A stretch of DNA of 14,416 nucleotides from Flavobacteriales bacterium UBA5081 (GTDB taxonomy: Bacteria > Bacteroidota > Bacteroidia > Flavobacteriales_E > Vicingaceae), in the NCBI GenBank assembly GCA_002415785.1, contig DIAJ01000041.1:1-14416 (forward strand), given 5' to 3'. A model generated the notes under the pieces. It was given only the letters and a program-made list of their open reading frames with translations. It was not told where the DNA came from and made no database searches. Below, one piece after another: positions 6,919 to 14,393 of this stretch. The position numbers and the translations under genes were made by a program. Position 1 is the first letter of the stretch. Each line of letters starts with the position of its first letter.

Positions 6919-9369
6919 TTAAAATTTTACTGCATAAGTTCCTTTAAGCAGTGCATTGTCCCAAAATACTTTTTGACTATATGGCCCGTGCCGAAAAAAT
7001 ACTCCAATACCAAAGCTACCGAAGTTCATTCCTTCCATTCCGATTTGCTCAAACCCCCAGTCTACAATGCTAAATAAGCAATCGATTTGTACACCACTTT
7101 CAAACAATCCAGCTTCCATACTTTTAAAACCTAAGCCTTGATGGCTGTCCATTTTGTGTATTTTTCCATAACCTGCCGAAACTACTAAAGCCAATTCAGG
7201 TTTAAAAATTTTACTTTCGAAGAGTAAGTTCTTAAAAGTGTGTTTAAAGAATAAAGCTGCGTATTGATCATTGAAGAACTCATTGGGTGTAGCCGTTTGA
7301 AAGCTGTAATCTGAGGCAAACCTCACATCAGATTGAAAACTACCTTTTGTTCTATACAAAAGTGAAAGCGGTAAATTTCTGTCGATATAGCCGGCTGTTA
7401 ATCGTAAGCTGGTAAAGCCTAGGTTTCGCAAACGAAAGTTTTTGTGCACTTTTAAATCCAAGCGATGATAAGCAAAATCGCCATCGAGCAAATCGTTGAA
7501 TCCGTGGCTATACTTTAAGTAGATGATTGGATAGTTGTAACTGATTGGAGTTTTCACGCCAAACATTTCAATAAACTTTTCTCGAAAAGCATAGCGAACA
7601 TTCACTCCTGCTTCAGCTAAGCGAAAGCGGTTATCGGTACTTAATTCATTAGCCGGAGAAACAAAATTGTATTCATTTAAAATTTGCCGATTTTGAACAT
7701 TTCCAAAAAAAATAAATTGAAAATCGCGCAAGGGGTGTGTTTCAATCTCCACTTCGTATTTCTCAACGGCATCCATTCGCTGTATGAATAATTTATGCAA
7801 AGTCTCGCTGGAAAAGGGATTCACCCAATCGTTGTAAAAGAATGTTCCACCACTTTCAAAAACATCATTGGAGTAGGAAGCCTTAGCTGAAAGGTGATTG
7901 TCCCACAAGCTGTTCCATTTAAAATGACCGCCGTATTTCCAAGCTTTATCTCTAAAGCCATAAGCTCCGTAGCCTCCAAGGCGAAAATGCTTAGAAATTT
8001 TATCGTTGGTTTCTGCTCCTAAGCCTAAGCGAAAACCTTCATAACCGTTATAATCCATCAAACGATTTAGCAGCAAATCAAAAGAGCGAATAGGTATTAC
8101 TCCGCGAAAAAGCGCTGTAATGCCTTTCATTTTTTTGTCCAGATTAATTTCGTTTCCAATGCTGTCCATCAGTCGATACGTCTCTAGTTCTCGATTGTCC
8201 AATGGTTTTGTTCGATAATCTTCCCAAAAGGTACTGTCTTTTTCTCCGGCATCATCTTCCATTTTAAGCACAACATTGCCCAGTTCATTTTTTTCTAATT
8301 GTGATTCTAGCTGAATATTTTTTAAATAAGAACGACCTTCTGCATACATGCTGAAATTATCAATATCAGCATTTTTAAAGATTAAAAAGGTGTTTAATTG
8401 GGTCGGAAACCACTGCTGCTCATCTACAAATTCATATTGTTGCTGAATTTTAATATCCACCGTCTCTTGGTCATTTGCAGAGGCTACAAAGTTTTGCACG
8501 GCAAAACCATTGGTGTGAATACGTAAAATTCCTTCTAAGCCATCGAAAAATTTACCCTTGCGCGGACGAAAGGAAATGGTGAAAATGCTATCTTTCCCTT
8601 GATAAAGCGTATCTTCTAAAATAAAAAGATATTTAGAAGTGCTTCCTTTACTAATCGGACTAAGGTAATTTACGCCTAGCAGGCTGAGGTAATCATTGTA
8701 AAGCGAAAATGACTGTAGTTGTGTGCCAATTAAGGTGAAAAAAGGAGTTTTCATTCCTGAAATGCGCGAAGCTTTAACCACCTCTTTAGTGTGGTTAGGT
8801 GGAATATGATTTCGCTCTGTTACGGACTCCATCATAAACAAATGTGACTTCTTAGTAAACTGCAACCCTTCGTAGCTATCGCTATCGTTACGTTGAATGG
8901 AATCCGGTAGACTCAAATAAGCACTGTCGGGTCGAGCTGAAAAAATAAGTTTGTTGTAGGAGTCATAGGAGAAATCCGTTGCTTTCTCCGGATTGTTTTT
9001 GTCTTTGTTGGCAATGGCGGCTTTAATTATTCGATGAGCAGGATTGACTCCTGGCAAAATAGTTACTTCCGAAATTTTATAGGCATTGCTTTGTAAGCGA
9101 ATACTCGGTTGAGCCTTAATCTCTGAAACAGTTAGCGTATCTCTTTTATAACCTATATAACTAAAAACAACCTTTTGATGTTTTGAGGAAGAGCGAAAGC
9201 GAAAATTGCCATCGATGTCGGAATTTACTCCACCGCCGTTTTGAAAAATAATGTTGACAAAAGCCAAGGGCTGCTTACTTTCGGCGTCAATTATCTTTCC
9301 TTGAATCCAGTCTTGAGCAAAAAGCTTAGTAGAAAATAAAAAGAGAAGAAAGAATAGTTTGTGTTTCAT
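6919..9369 (-). CDS. DUF5686 outer-membrane protein with carboxypeptidase-like regulatory domain
   Basis: An 816-residue protein with a Sec signal peptide (about 1-19, ending FAQ). Residues 23-95 form a CarboxypepD_reg-like beta-sandwich: GKIIDAESKQPLAFVNI (24-40), SDIDGNFRF (50-58) and FSYIGYKRDTL (69-79). The segment ILPGVNPAHRIIKAAI (104-119) followed by NKDKNNPEKA (121-130) is the hallmark entry into DUF5686, which fills the rest. The C-terminal half is rich in alternating aromatic and polar strands and ends with a terminal Phe (YAVKF), as expected for an outer-membrane barrel. The same sandwich domain precedes many TonB-dependent and barrel proteins in this phylum, but no plug domain or TonB box is visible, so this is not a SusC-type transporter. 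Its biochemical role is unknown. It is divergent from the SPASM gene, with 56 bases between, and 104 bases separate it from the next minus-strand gene. Confidence 0.88.
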   Translation of the reverse strand: MKHKLFFLLFLFSTKLFAQDWIQGKIIDAESKQPLAFVNIIFQNGGGVNSDIDGNFRFRSSSKHQKVVFSYIGYKRDTLTVSEIKAQPSIRLQSNAYKISEVTILPGVNPAHRIIKAAIANKDKNNPEKATDFSYDSYNKLIFSARPDSAYLSLPDSIQRNDSDSYEGLQFTKKSHLFMMESVTERNHIPPNHTKEVVKASRISGMKTPFFTLIGTQLQSFSLYNDYLSLLGVNYLSPISKGSTSKYLFILEDTLYQGKDSIFTISFRPRKGKFFDGLEGILRIHTNGFAVQNFVASANDQETVDIKIQQQYEFVDEQQWFPTQLNTFLIFKNADIDNFSMYAEGRSYLKNIQLESQLEKNELGNVVLKMEDDAGEKDSTFWEDYRTKPLDNRELETYRLMDSIGNEINLDKKMKGITALFRGVIPIRSFDLLLNRLMDYNGYEGFRLGLGAETNDKISKHFRLGGYGAYGFRDKAWKYGGHFKWNSLWDNHLSAKASYSNDVFESGGTFFYNDWVNPFSSETLHKLFIQRMDAVEKYEVEIETHPLRDFQFIFFGNVQNRQILNEYNFVSPANELSTDNRFRLAEAGVNVRYAFREKFIEMFGVKTPISYNYPIIYLKYSHGFNDLLDGDFAYHRLDLKVHKNFRLRNLGFTSLRLTAGYIDRNLPLSLLYRTKGSFQSDVRFASDYSFQTATPNEFFNDQYAALFFKHTFKNLLFESKIFKPELALVVSAGYGKIHKMDSHQGLGFKSMEAGLFESGVQIDCLFSIVDWGFEQIGMEGMNFGSFGIGVFFRHGPYSQKVFWDNALLKGTYAVKF

Positions 9370-9413
9370 TGGTTAAAAATAGTGCTGAAATTAAAAACAA
9401 TTGCTTTGATGAT

Positions 9414-9421
9414 TACTTTTG
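9414..9421 (+). promoter_or_regulatory. Candidate -7 box before the radical SAM gene
   Basis: TACTTTTG matches TAnnTTTG exactly but ends only 4 bases before the GTG start at 9426, which would give an essentially leaderless message. A one-mismatch alternative, TTGCTTTG at 9401-9408, would give a leader of about 13 bases like the other promoters here. Which is used cannot be settled by reading. Confidence 0.33.
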
Positions 9422-9425
9422 AAGT

Positions 9426-10448
9426 GTGTTCAATACGCTAAATGATAAAATACAACTGCTTAAAAAAGCGACTCCTCGGCGAGCTTTAAACTCCTTTAAA
9501 GTAATCAGCAGTTTTTATCTTTCCAAAATTCTTGCCAAACCGATTCAGTGGGGTTTGCCTTTGGCCGTTGCCATTGAGCCCACCACCGCTTGCAATTTAG
9601 GTTGCCCCGAATGTCCGAGCGGTTTGCGCTCTTTTAGTCGAGCTACCGGAAACCTCAAAAAAGAATTTTATCAAACGGTCATTGATCAATTGGCTAAAGA
9701 TACTTTTTACTTGACTTTTTACTTTCAAGGAGAGCCCTACATCAACAAAGACTTTTTGGAAATGGTGAATTACGCTTCTCAAAAAAAAGTTTACACGGCA
9801 ACTTCCACCAATGCTCACTTTTTAAACGATGAGAATGCCCGAAAAACTGTTGAATCCGGCTTGGATCGCTTGATTATTTCCATTGATGGAACTACTCAAG
9901 AAACCTATGAAAACTATCGACGAAAGGGTTCATTGGAAAAAGTGATCGAAGGCACGAAAAACATTGTAAAGTGGAAAAAGCAATTAAACTCTAAAACGCC
10001 GCACATCATTTTTCAGTTTTTGGTGGTTAAACCCAACGAACATCAAATTGATGATGTTCACCAATTGGCGAAAGAACTCGGCGTTAACGAAGTGAAACTA
10101 AAAACTGCACAGGTTTACGATTACGAAAATGGCAATCCGCTGATTCCAACCATCGACAAATACTCCCGCTACCGCAAAAATGCGGATGGCACTTACCGCA
10201 TTAAAAACAGCTTAGACAACCACTGCTGGAAGCTGTGGCACTCTTGTGTGATCACTTGGGACGGTGGCGTAATTCCCTGTTGTTTCGACAAAGATGCCGA
10301 ATACAAACAAGGCGATTTAAAAGATTCTTCATTTCGTGAAATATGGCAAGGCGAAGCTTACCAAAACTTTCGCCGGCAATTACTCAATGGCCGCGATCAA
10401 ATCGAAATTTGCAAGAATTGCTCGGAAGGGACGAAGGTTTGGGGGTAA
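9426..10448 (+). CDS. Radical SAM/SPASM domain protein
   Basis: A 340-residue radical SAM enzyme. The 4Fe-4S/SAM motif is CNLGCPEC (Cys56, Cys60, Cys63), preceded by IEPTTA; GEP (102-104) and the TSTNA and SIDGTTQETY strands (126-130, 152-161) follow the usual barrel order. A C-terminal SPASM region carries further cysteines at 267, 274, 285, 286, 329 and 332, suited to binding auxiliary Fe-S clusters, and FREIW (303-307) is a common SPASM block. Substrates of such enzymes are often peptides or small molecules; none is evident nearby. The start appears to be GTG: an in-frame TGA lies two codons upstream and the next in-frame Met is not until residue 113, inside the barrel, while MFNTLNDKIQLLKK resembles the expected N-terminus. 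Codon and base composition look somewhat richer in G+C than the neighbours. It is convergent with nadE. Confidence 0.9.
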   Translation: MFNTLNDKIQLLKKATPRRALNSFKVISSFYLSKILAKPIQWGLPLAVAIEPTTACNLGCPECPSGLRSFSRATGNLKKEFYQTVIDQLAKDTFYLTFYFQGEPYINKDFLEMVNYASQKKVYTATSTNAHFLNDENARKTVESGLDRLIISIDGTTQETYENYRRKGSLEKVIEGTKNIVKWKKQLNSKTPHIIFQFLVVKPNEHQIDDVHQLAKELGVNEVKLKTAQVYDYENGNPLIPTIDKYSRYRKNADGTYRIKNSLDNHCWKLWHSCVITWDGGVIPCCFDKDAEYKQGDLKDSSFREIWQGEAYQNFRRQLLNGRDQIEICKNCSEGTKVWG

Positions 10449-10449
10449 C

Positions 10450-10467
10450 CCACAACTTCAGCCGTGG
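10450..10467 (-). repeat. Hairpin between convergent genes, best paired in minus-strand RNA
   Basis: On the plus strand CCAC (10450-10453) faces GTGG (10464-10467) with two A-C mismatches inside. On the minus strand the same bases give CCACGGCT-GA-AGTTGTGG, where the two mismatches become G-U wobbles, making a 7-pair stem with a UGAA loop. It lies downstream of nadE and may help end or protect that message, though no U-run follows. It also resembles a decayed REP-like palindrome of the CCCACGGCTTCAGCCGTGGG type. The remaining bases of this gap (to 10517) show nothing else. Confidence 0.35.
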
Positions 10468-10517
10468 TGAATGAAAGCTATTTCAAAGTCAAACCATTTT
10501 AACTGTCTATTGCTTTT

Positions 10518-12152
10518 CTAAATCAAATATTTTCCAACAATTGGCATTCTTCTGCCCATGCCAAATGCTTTTTGAGAAATTCTTAGAATTGGTGGTGCCT
10601 GGTGTCGTTTATATTCATTGATGTTTACCATTCGAAGAACTCGGTGAACCAATTGTTCGTCTTGACCCGACTTAATAATTTGCTGAGGACTTTGATGTTC
10701 TTCAATGTATTGAAATAGAATCTCATCTAAAATATCGTAATCCGGTAATGAGTCTGAATCTTTTTGATCCGGACGAAGCTCTGCTGAAGGCTCTTTGGTA
10801 ATAATATTATCAGGAATTACTTCGTCATTTCTATTGATAAACTTAGAAAGTCCGTAGACCTCCGTTTTGTATAAGTCTCCAATAACGGAAAGGCCACCTG
10901 CCATGTCACCATACAAAGTGCCATAGCCAACTGCCAATTCGCTTTTGTTGGAAGTGTTAAGTAAAATGCTGCCGAACTTATTGGTGTGTGCCATCAATAA
11001 AGTCCCGCGAATTCTTGACTGAATATTTTCTTCGGTAACATCAAAGTCCAAGCCTTTAAATAAGGGTGCTAACTGTTGACCAAAAGAATTATAAATTGGT
11101 TCAATTTCAATAGTGTGCGCTTTGCATTTTAAGTTTTCACAAAGCTCTATGGAGTCGTCGATGGAATGGTCTGAGGAAAACTGAGAAGGCATTAAAATGG
11201 GAATCACACTTTCCGATCCTAGTGCTTTAACTGCTATAGCCAACGTTAATGCTGAGTCAATGCCTCCGCTCAAGCCAAGCGTAGCGGTTTTGAAGTTGAG
11301 CTTCTTGAAATAATCGCGAACGCCTAAAACCAGAGCATTTTCAATTAAAGAGTACTTCTCTTCTTCAAGTTCAGAGTGATTTTTTACATCATCTAATTCC
11401 TGAGTGTCGAAAAAACGAATATCTTCCTCAAATGAGTTTAAACGACAACATTCTTCGCCATTTTTGTTGTAAACTGAAGAGCTTCCGTCGAAAATCAACT
11501 CCGTTTGTGCGCCAACATGATTTACATAAAATATAGGTAGTGCGTATTTTTTAGCATTCCACTCAAAAATTTTATGTCTGTTTTTTGCTTGATTTTTAGA
11601 AAAAGGCGAGGCGGCAATGTTGATGATAAAGTGGGGCTTTTCATTTGCCAAAGTCTCCATGGGAGAGTTTTTGTATAAATAACTGCCGTTAATGTTCCAA
11701 AGGTCTTCGCAAATGGTTAGTGCAATGGTTTCGCCTTTGTAGTGAATGCATTCCACTTTTTCTGCCGCTTCAAAATAGCGGTTTTCGTCAAAAATATCGT
11801 AAGTGGGTAAGAGGCTTTTGTGGTGAACGCTTTTTATTTCGCCTTCATTTAAAAAGAAGGCGGCATTATGCAATTTTTTCCCTCTTTCTAATTTGCTTTT
11901 GGCAGGAGCTCCTACAATTGCTGCAATCCCTTTACAGTGAGAAGCAATTCTTTTTACGCTTTGTTCACAAAGATCAATAAAATCGTCAAACTCTAAGAAA
12001 TCTCTCGGTGGGTAACCGCAAACAGATAGCTCTGAAAAAACAACTAAGTCGGCTTGCGCCGACTTAGCTTTTTTGATTGCTTGTATTATTTTTTCTTCAT
12101 TGGATTCAAAGTTCCCAATGTGGTAATTTAGCTGAGCAATAGCAATTTTCAT
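10518..12152 (-). CDS. nadE: Glutamine-dependent NAD+ synthetase
   Basis: Makes NAD+ from deamido-NAD+ using ATP and ammonia released from glutamine, the last step of NAD biosynthesis, in the cytoplasm. The 544 residues comprise an N-terminal nitrilase-type glutaminase domain (1-250) with the catalytic triad Glu41 (FSELSVCGYPPRD), Lys112 (HKSLLPTYD) and Cys148 (ICEDLW), then a C-terminal synthetase domain with the PP-loop LSGGIDSALT (294-303), the TSNKSELAVGYGTLYGDMAG region (400-419) and RPDQ (460-463). Length and motifs fit the fused bacterial form and nothing is missing. The ATG at 12152 starts MKIAIAQLNY, the standard beginning. It lies 35 bases after the PorT-like gene on the same strand and may be co-transcribed with it; a 13-base motif shared with the gldB leader sits in that gap. 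Confidence 0.97.
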   Translation of the reverse strand: MKIAIAQLNYHIGNFESNEEKIIQAIKKAKSAQADLVVFSELSVCGYPPRDFLEFDDFIDLCEQSVKRIASHCKGIAAIVGAPAKSKLERGKKLHNAAFFLNEGEIKSVHHKSLLPTYDIFDENRYFEAAEKVECIHYKGETIALTICEDLWNINGSYLYKNSPMETLANEKPHFIINIAASPFSKNQAKNRHKIFEWNAKKYALPIFYVNHVGAQTELIFDGSSSVYNKNGEECCRLNSFEEDIRFFDTQELDDVKNHSELEEEKYSLIENALVLGVRDYFKKLNFKTATLGLSGGIDSALTLAIAVKALGSESVIPILMPSQFSSDHSIDDSIELCENLKCKAHTIEIEPIYNSFGQQLAPLFKGLDFDVTEENIQSRIRGTLLMAHTNKFGSILLNTSNKSELAVGYGTLYGDMAGGLSVIGDLYKTEVYGLSKFINRNDEVIPDNIITKEPSAELRPDQKDSDSLPDYDILDEILFQYIEEHQSPQQIIKSGQDEQLVHRVLRMVNINEYKRHQAPPILRISQKAFGMGRRMPIVGKYLI

Positions 12153-12172
12153 GTTTCTTTCATGAAATTTTC

Positions 12173-12185
12173 AAAACAACTTAGC
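12173..12185 (-). promoter_or_regulatory. GCTAAGTTGTTTT motif upstream of nadE (matches one upstream of gldB)
   Basis: Read on the minus strand this is GCTAAGTTGTTTT, identical over 13 bases to the plus-strand sequence at 12936-12948 before gldB. Each copy points into its gene, and each contains TAAGTTGT, one base off TAnnTTTG. It could be a shared promoter element. A 13-base match can also arise by chance in 14 kb of AT-rich DNA, so the call rests on the two positions. Confidence 0.28.
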
Positions 12186-12187
12186 GA

Positions 12188-12904
12188 TTAAAAAAGTACG
12201 CCAAAGTTGAAAATTAGTGAGTTGTTAATGGCAATGAACTTTTCGCTTCTTTCATTATTGTTAGCATTTCCATTGTCATCTGCTTGGTAAATATCTTTGT
12301 TTAAAATGTTCAAGAAACCATTGTCGAAGCTCAAACCAAAAATCAAAGAAGTATTTCCCGATAAATTGTACTCTGCACCTAAGCCAACAATTAAGCTCGC
12401 GCGAAACAAATTGATTTCACTACCATAGTCTGCTTCATCTTCAGAAGTAGTGGTTGAAAGGTATTTGAATTCTTTGTCAGCCGTAGCATCGTAGTTAAAT
12501 GCAGCACCAAATCCAAACTGACCGTAATACTTCATATAGCCAATTTCGTTGGTTTTAAGTTTTAAAGTAAGCGGAATTTGAATGTATTTTAAACGAACAT
12601 CTGCAGTTGTTCTTCCTGCTTGGTTGCCAATGCCACTAATTTCTTGTCGGTCGGGGTAGCTGATTTTTCCGCCGGCACTTAGCAGTGTAATTCCGGTAGA
12701 AAATGCGTAGTTATCAGAAATATTAAAATCGCCAATTAAACCGTAGCTAAATCCAATTTTAGAACCTTCGCTTTCTAATCCATCGGAATCGGGATTGATC
12801 CAACTAATGTTTGGTGAAAGTTGTAGACCTAATTGAAAACTTTTTTGAGCAAATGCCGCCATGCTAAGGCTTAAAGCAAGGGCAAAGGATAGTATCTTTT
12901 TCAT
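12188..12904 (-). CDS. PorT-like outer-membrane beta-barrel protein (OMP_b-brl_2 type)
   Basis: From the ATG at 12904 the product is 238 residues and begins MKKILSFALALSLSMAAFAQ, a textbook Sec signal cleaved before or at Gln20. The mature part is a chain of short amphipathic strands with turns, including GLQLSPNISW, FSTGITLLSAGG, LKYIQIPLTLKL, GQFGFGAAFNY and SLIVGLGAEYNL, and it ends in Phe (FNFGVLF), as outer-membrane barrels do. It fits the small 8-10 strand barrel family often labelled PorT-like; this alone does not make it the PorT of type IX secretion. An open frame reaches a TTG at 12934, but that would put ten residues ahead of the signal and is rejected. It shares a 51-base divergent region with gldB. 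Confidence 0.85.
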   Translation of the reverse strand: MKKILSFALALSLSMAAFAQKSFQLGLQLSPNISWINPDSDGLESEGSKIGFSYGLIGDFNISDNYAFSTGITLLSAGGKISYPDRQEISGIGNQAGRTTADVRLKYIQIPLTLKLKTNEIGYMKYYGQFGFGAAFNYDATADKEFKYLSTTTSEDEADYGSEINLFRASLIVGLGAEYNLSGNTSLIFGLSFDNGFLNILNKDIYQADDNGNANNNERSEKFIAINNSLIFNFGVLF

Positions 12905-12931
12905 AATTTTGGGATTCTTTTTTAACAGCCA

Positions 12932-12939
12932 CAAAGCTA
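12932..12939 (-). promoter_or_regulatory. Bacteroidota -7 box for the PorT-like gene
   Basis: TAGCTTTG on the minus strand is an exact TAnnTTTG match, 27 bases before the ATG at 12904, which is the same spacing as at yefM. No clear -33 TTG is visible. It overlaps, on the opposite strand, the 13-base motif preceding gldB (12936-12948), so the two directions of transcription may compete for this site. Confidence 0.48.
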
Positions 12940-12948
12940 AGTTGTTTT
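12936..12948 (+). promoter_or_regulatory. GCTAAGTTGTTTT motif upstream of gldB
   Basis: Plus-strand copy of the 13-base sequence also found before nadE (12173-12185, minus). It ends 7 bases before the gldB ATG. It may carry the gldB promoter's -7 region (TAAGTTGT, one mismatch to TAnnTTTG), in which case the leader would be very short. Confidence 0.28.
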
Positions 12949-12955
12949 TATTAAA

Positions 12956-13978
12956 ATGAAGCTGAAAAATTTCTACTTTATTTTCTTTAGTACAATAATA
13001 CTACTTTCTTCCTGCGAAAGCAATCGTTGGGAGGCAGATGTTTCTAATATTGAAGCAGATTTGAATCTTAAACGCTTCGATTTAAAACTAAGCGAACTTT
13101 CCTCAAAGCCCTTTAATGAAGAAGGTTGGAGTGAATTGCAAAAGGAATACCCCGTTTTTTCTCGACTGTATGTTGAAGGGATTATGCAGTTTGGCAGAAG
13201 CGGTGATGCAGAGAGTATTTACACTTTTAATCGGTTTTTGAATGATAAGGACATTAATGAGTTGCTCGATGAGGTGAAAAAACGATATCCTCAAGGAAGT
13301 TTAAATGATATTGAAAACAGGTTGACCCAGGCATTTAAATTGTATAAGTACCATTTCCCTAATCGAACAATTCCTGAACTGCGAACATTTATTTCGGCTT
13401 TTACTTTTTCTACTGTTGCAGCAGACAGTCTGTTGGGAATCGGACTAGATATGTACTTGGGCGGCGATTTTGAACTTTATCCTAAAATTGGCATTCCACA
13501 ATATAAATTCAAGCATTTTAGTAAAGAGTATATGCACAGCGATGCACTGAAAGCTTGGTTGATGACGGAGTTTGAGACTGCCGGAGCTAAAAATTTGTTG
13601 GAACAGATGGTGGAGCAGGGGAAAATACTCTATTTGTTAAATGCATTTATGAGTGATACAGAAGATCATATTTTTATGAATTACTCAAAAGAGGAGTTGG
13701 AGTGGTGCGAGTCCAACGAAGCAGAAATTTGGTTTCACTTTATTGAGATGGAGTTATTACATACCTCCGATAACAACAAAATAAAAAAGTATTTAGGCGA
13801 CGCTCCTTTTGTTGCCGGCTTTCCTGAAGGTTCTCCGGGGAGAGTAGGACAGTGGATTGGCTGGCAAATTGTGGATGCATACATGGAGAAAAACAAAAAT
13901 GTAAGCTTAGCGCAACTAATGAAAACGCAAAACGCTGATTTAATTTTACAACAATCTAAATATAAACCTCAAAGATAG
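12956..13978 (+). CDS. gldB: Gliding motility lipoprotein GldB
   Basis: A 340-residue lipoprotein. The N-terminus MKLKNFYFIFFSTIILLSSC ends in a lipobox (LSSC) with acylated Cys20. The body matches GldB: an early EADLNLKRFDLKL segment (33-44) after the linker, a helical middle, GKILYLLNAFMSD (222-234), NEAEIWFHFIE (254-264) and the strongly conserved FPEGSPGRVGQWIGWQIVDAYM (289-310). GldB is required for gliding in Flavobacterium johnsoniae, where it is an envelope lipoprotein; its biochemical activity is not established. The fold region resembles the DUF2268 protease-like family, but no HExxH zinc motif is present, so a protease role is not supported. The stop is 2 bases before gldC, so the two form an operon, as in F. 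johnsoniae. Confidence 0.94.
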   Translation: MKLKNFYFIFFSTIILLSSCESNRWEADVSNIEADLNLKRFDLKLSELSSKPFNEEGWSELQKEYPVFSRLYVEGIMQFGRSGDAESIYTFNRFLNDKDINELLDEVKKRYPQGSLNDIENRLTQAFKLYKYHFPNRTIPELRTFISAFTFSTVAADSLLGIGLDMYLGGDFELYPKIGIPQYKFKHFSKEYMHSDALKAWLMTEFETAGAKNLLEQMVEQGKILYLLNAFMSDTEDHIFMNYSKEELEWCESNEAEIWFHFIEMELLHTSDNNKIKKYLGDAPFVAGFPEGSPGRVGQWIGWQIVDAYMEKNKNVSLAQLMKTQNADLILQQSKYKPQR

Positions 13979-13980
13979 TT

Positions 13981-14313
13981 ATGAGCAAAAAGTCTGACAT
14001 CAATTTTACCATAGAAATGGATGAAAATAACGTTCCTGAAAAAATCAGCTGGAAAGCAGAAGGTTCGGATAAAGCCGATGCTAATATGAGTAAAGCCATT
14101 ATGCTTGCATTGTGGGATCAGGATGAAAACAACACTTTGCGAATCGACTTGTGGACAAAAGATATGATGGTGGATGAGATGAAAAAATTTACTTGTCAGA
14201 ATATAATTACCATGGCAGATGCCTTTGAAAGAGCCACCGGCGAGAAAGCTATTGCAGAGCAGATGCGAGATTTTGGGAAAGACATAGCCGTGAAGTTGGG
14301 AGTTTTAAAATAA
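13981..14313 (+). CDS. gldC: Gliding motility protein GldC
   Basis: A 110-residue cytoplasmic protein with no signal or membrane span. It starts MSKKSDINFTIEMDENNVPE and carries ISWKAEGS (38-45 by homologous order), an ALWDQDENNTLRIDLWTKDM core and FTCQNIITMADAFERATGE, all characteristic of GldC. In F. johnsoniae gldC improves but is not strictly required for gliding, unlike gldB. It follows gldB by only 2 bases, so it is co-transcribed and probably translationally linked. Length is the family norm and the gene looks intact. No strong terminator is seen in the following 80 bases. Confidence 0.94.
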   Translation: MSKKSDINFTIEMDENNVPEKISWKAEGSDKADANMSKAIMLALWDQDENNTLRIDLWTKDMMVDEMKKFTCQNIITMADAFERATGEKAIAEQMRDFGKDIAVKLGVLK

Positions 14314-14393
14314 AAAACTGAATGATATTTTAAGCTACTTTGAATAATATTGAAACATTTAATTAGAAGGATGGCCATTTTCATAATTTAAGA

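Noticed and set aside
6919..9369. SusC/TonB-dependent transporter
   Set aside because: The carboxypeptidase-like N-terminal domain is shared, but no plug domain or TonB box follows; the NPAHRII and KDKNNPE segments point to DUF5686.
12905..12934. Ten-residue extension of the PorT-like protein from a TTG
   Set aside because: It would place MWLLKKNPKI before a perfect signal peptide and overlaps the predicted promoter box.
12956..13978. GldB as a zinc metalloprotease
   Set aside because: The C-terminal block recalls DUF2268-type proteins, but no HExxH motif is present.
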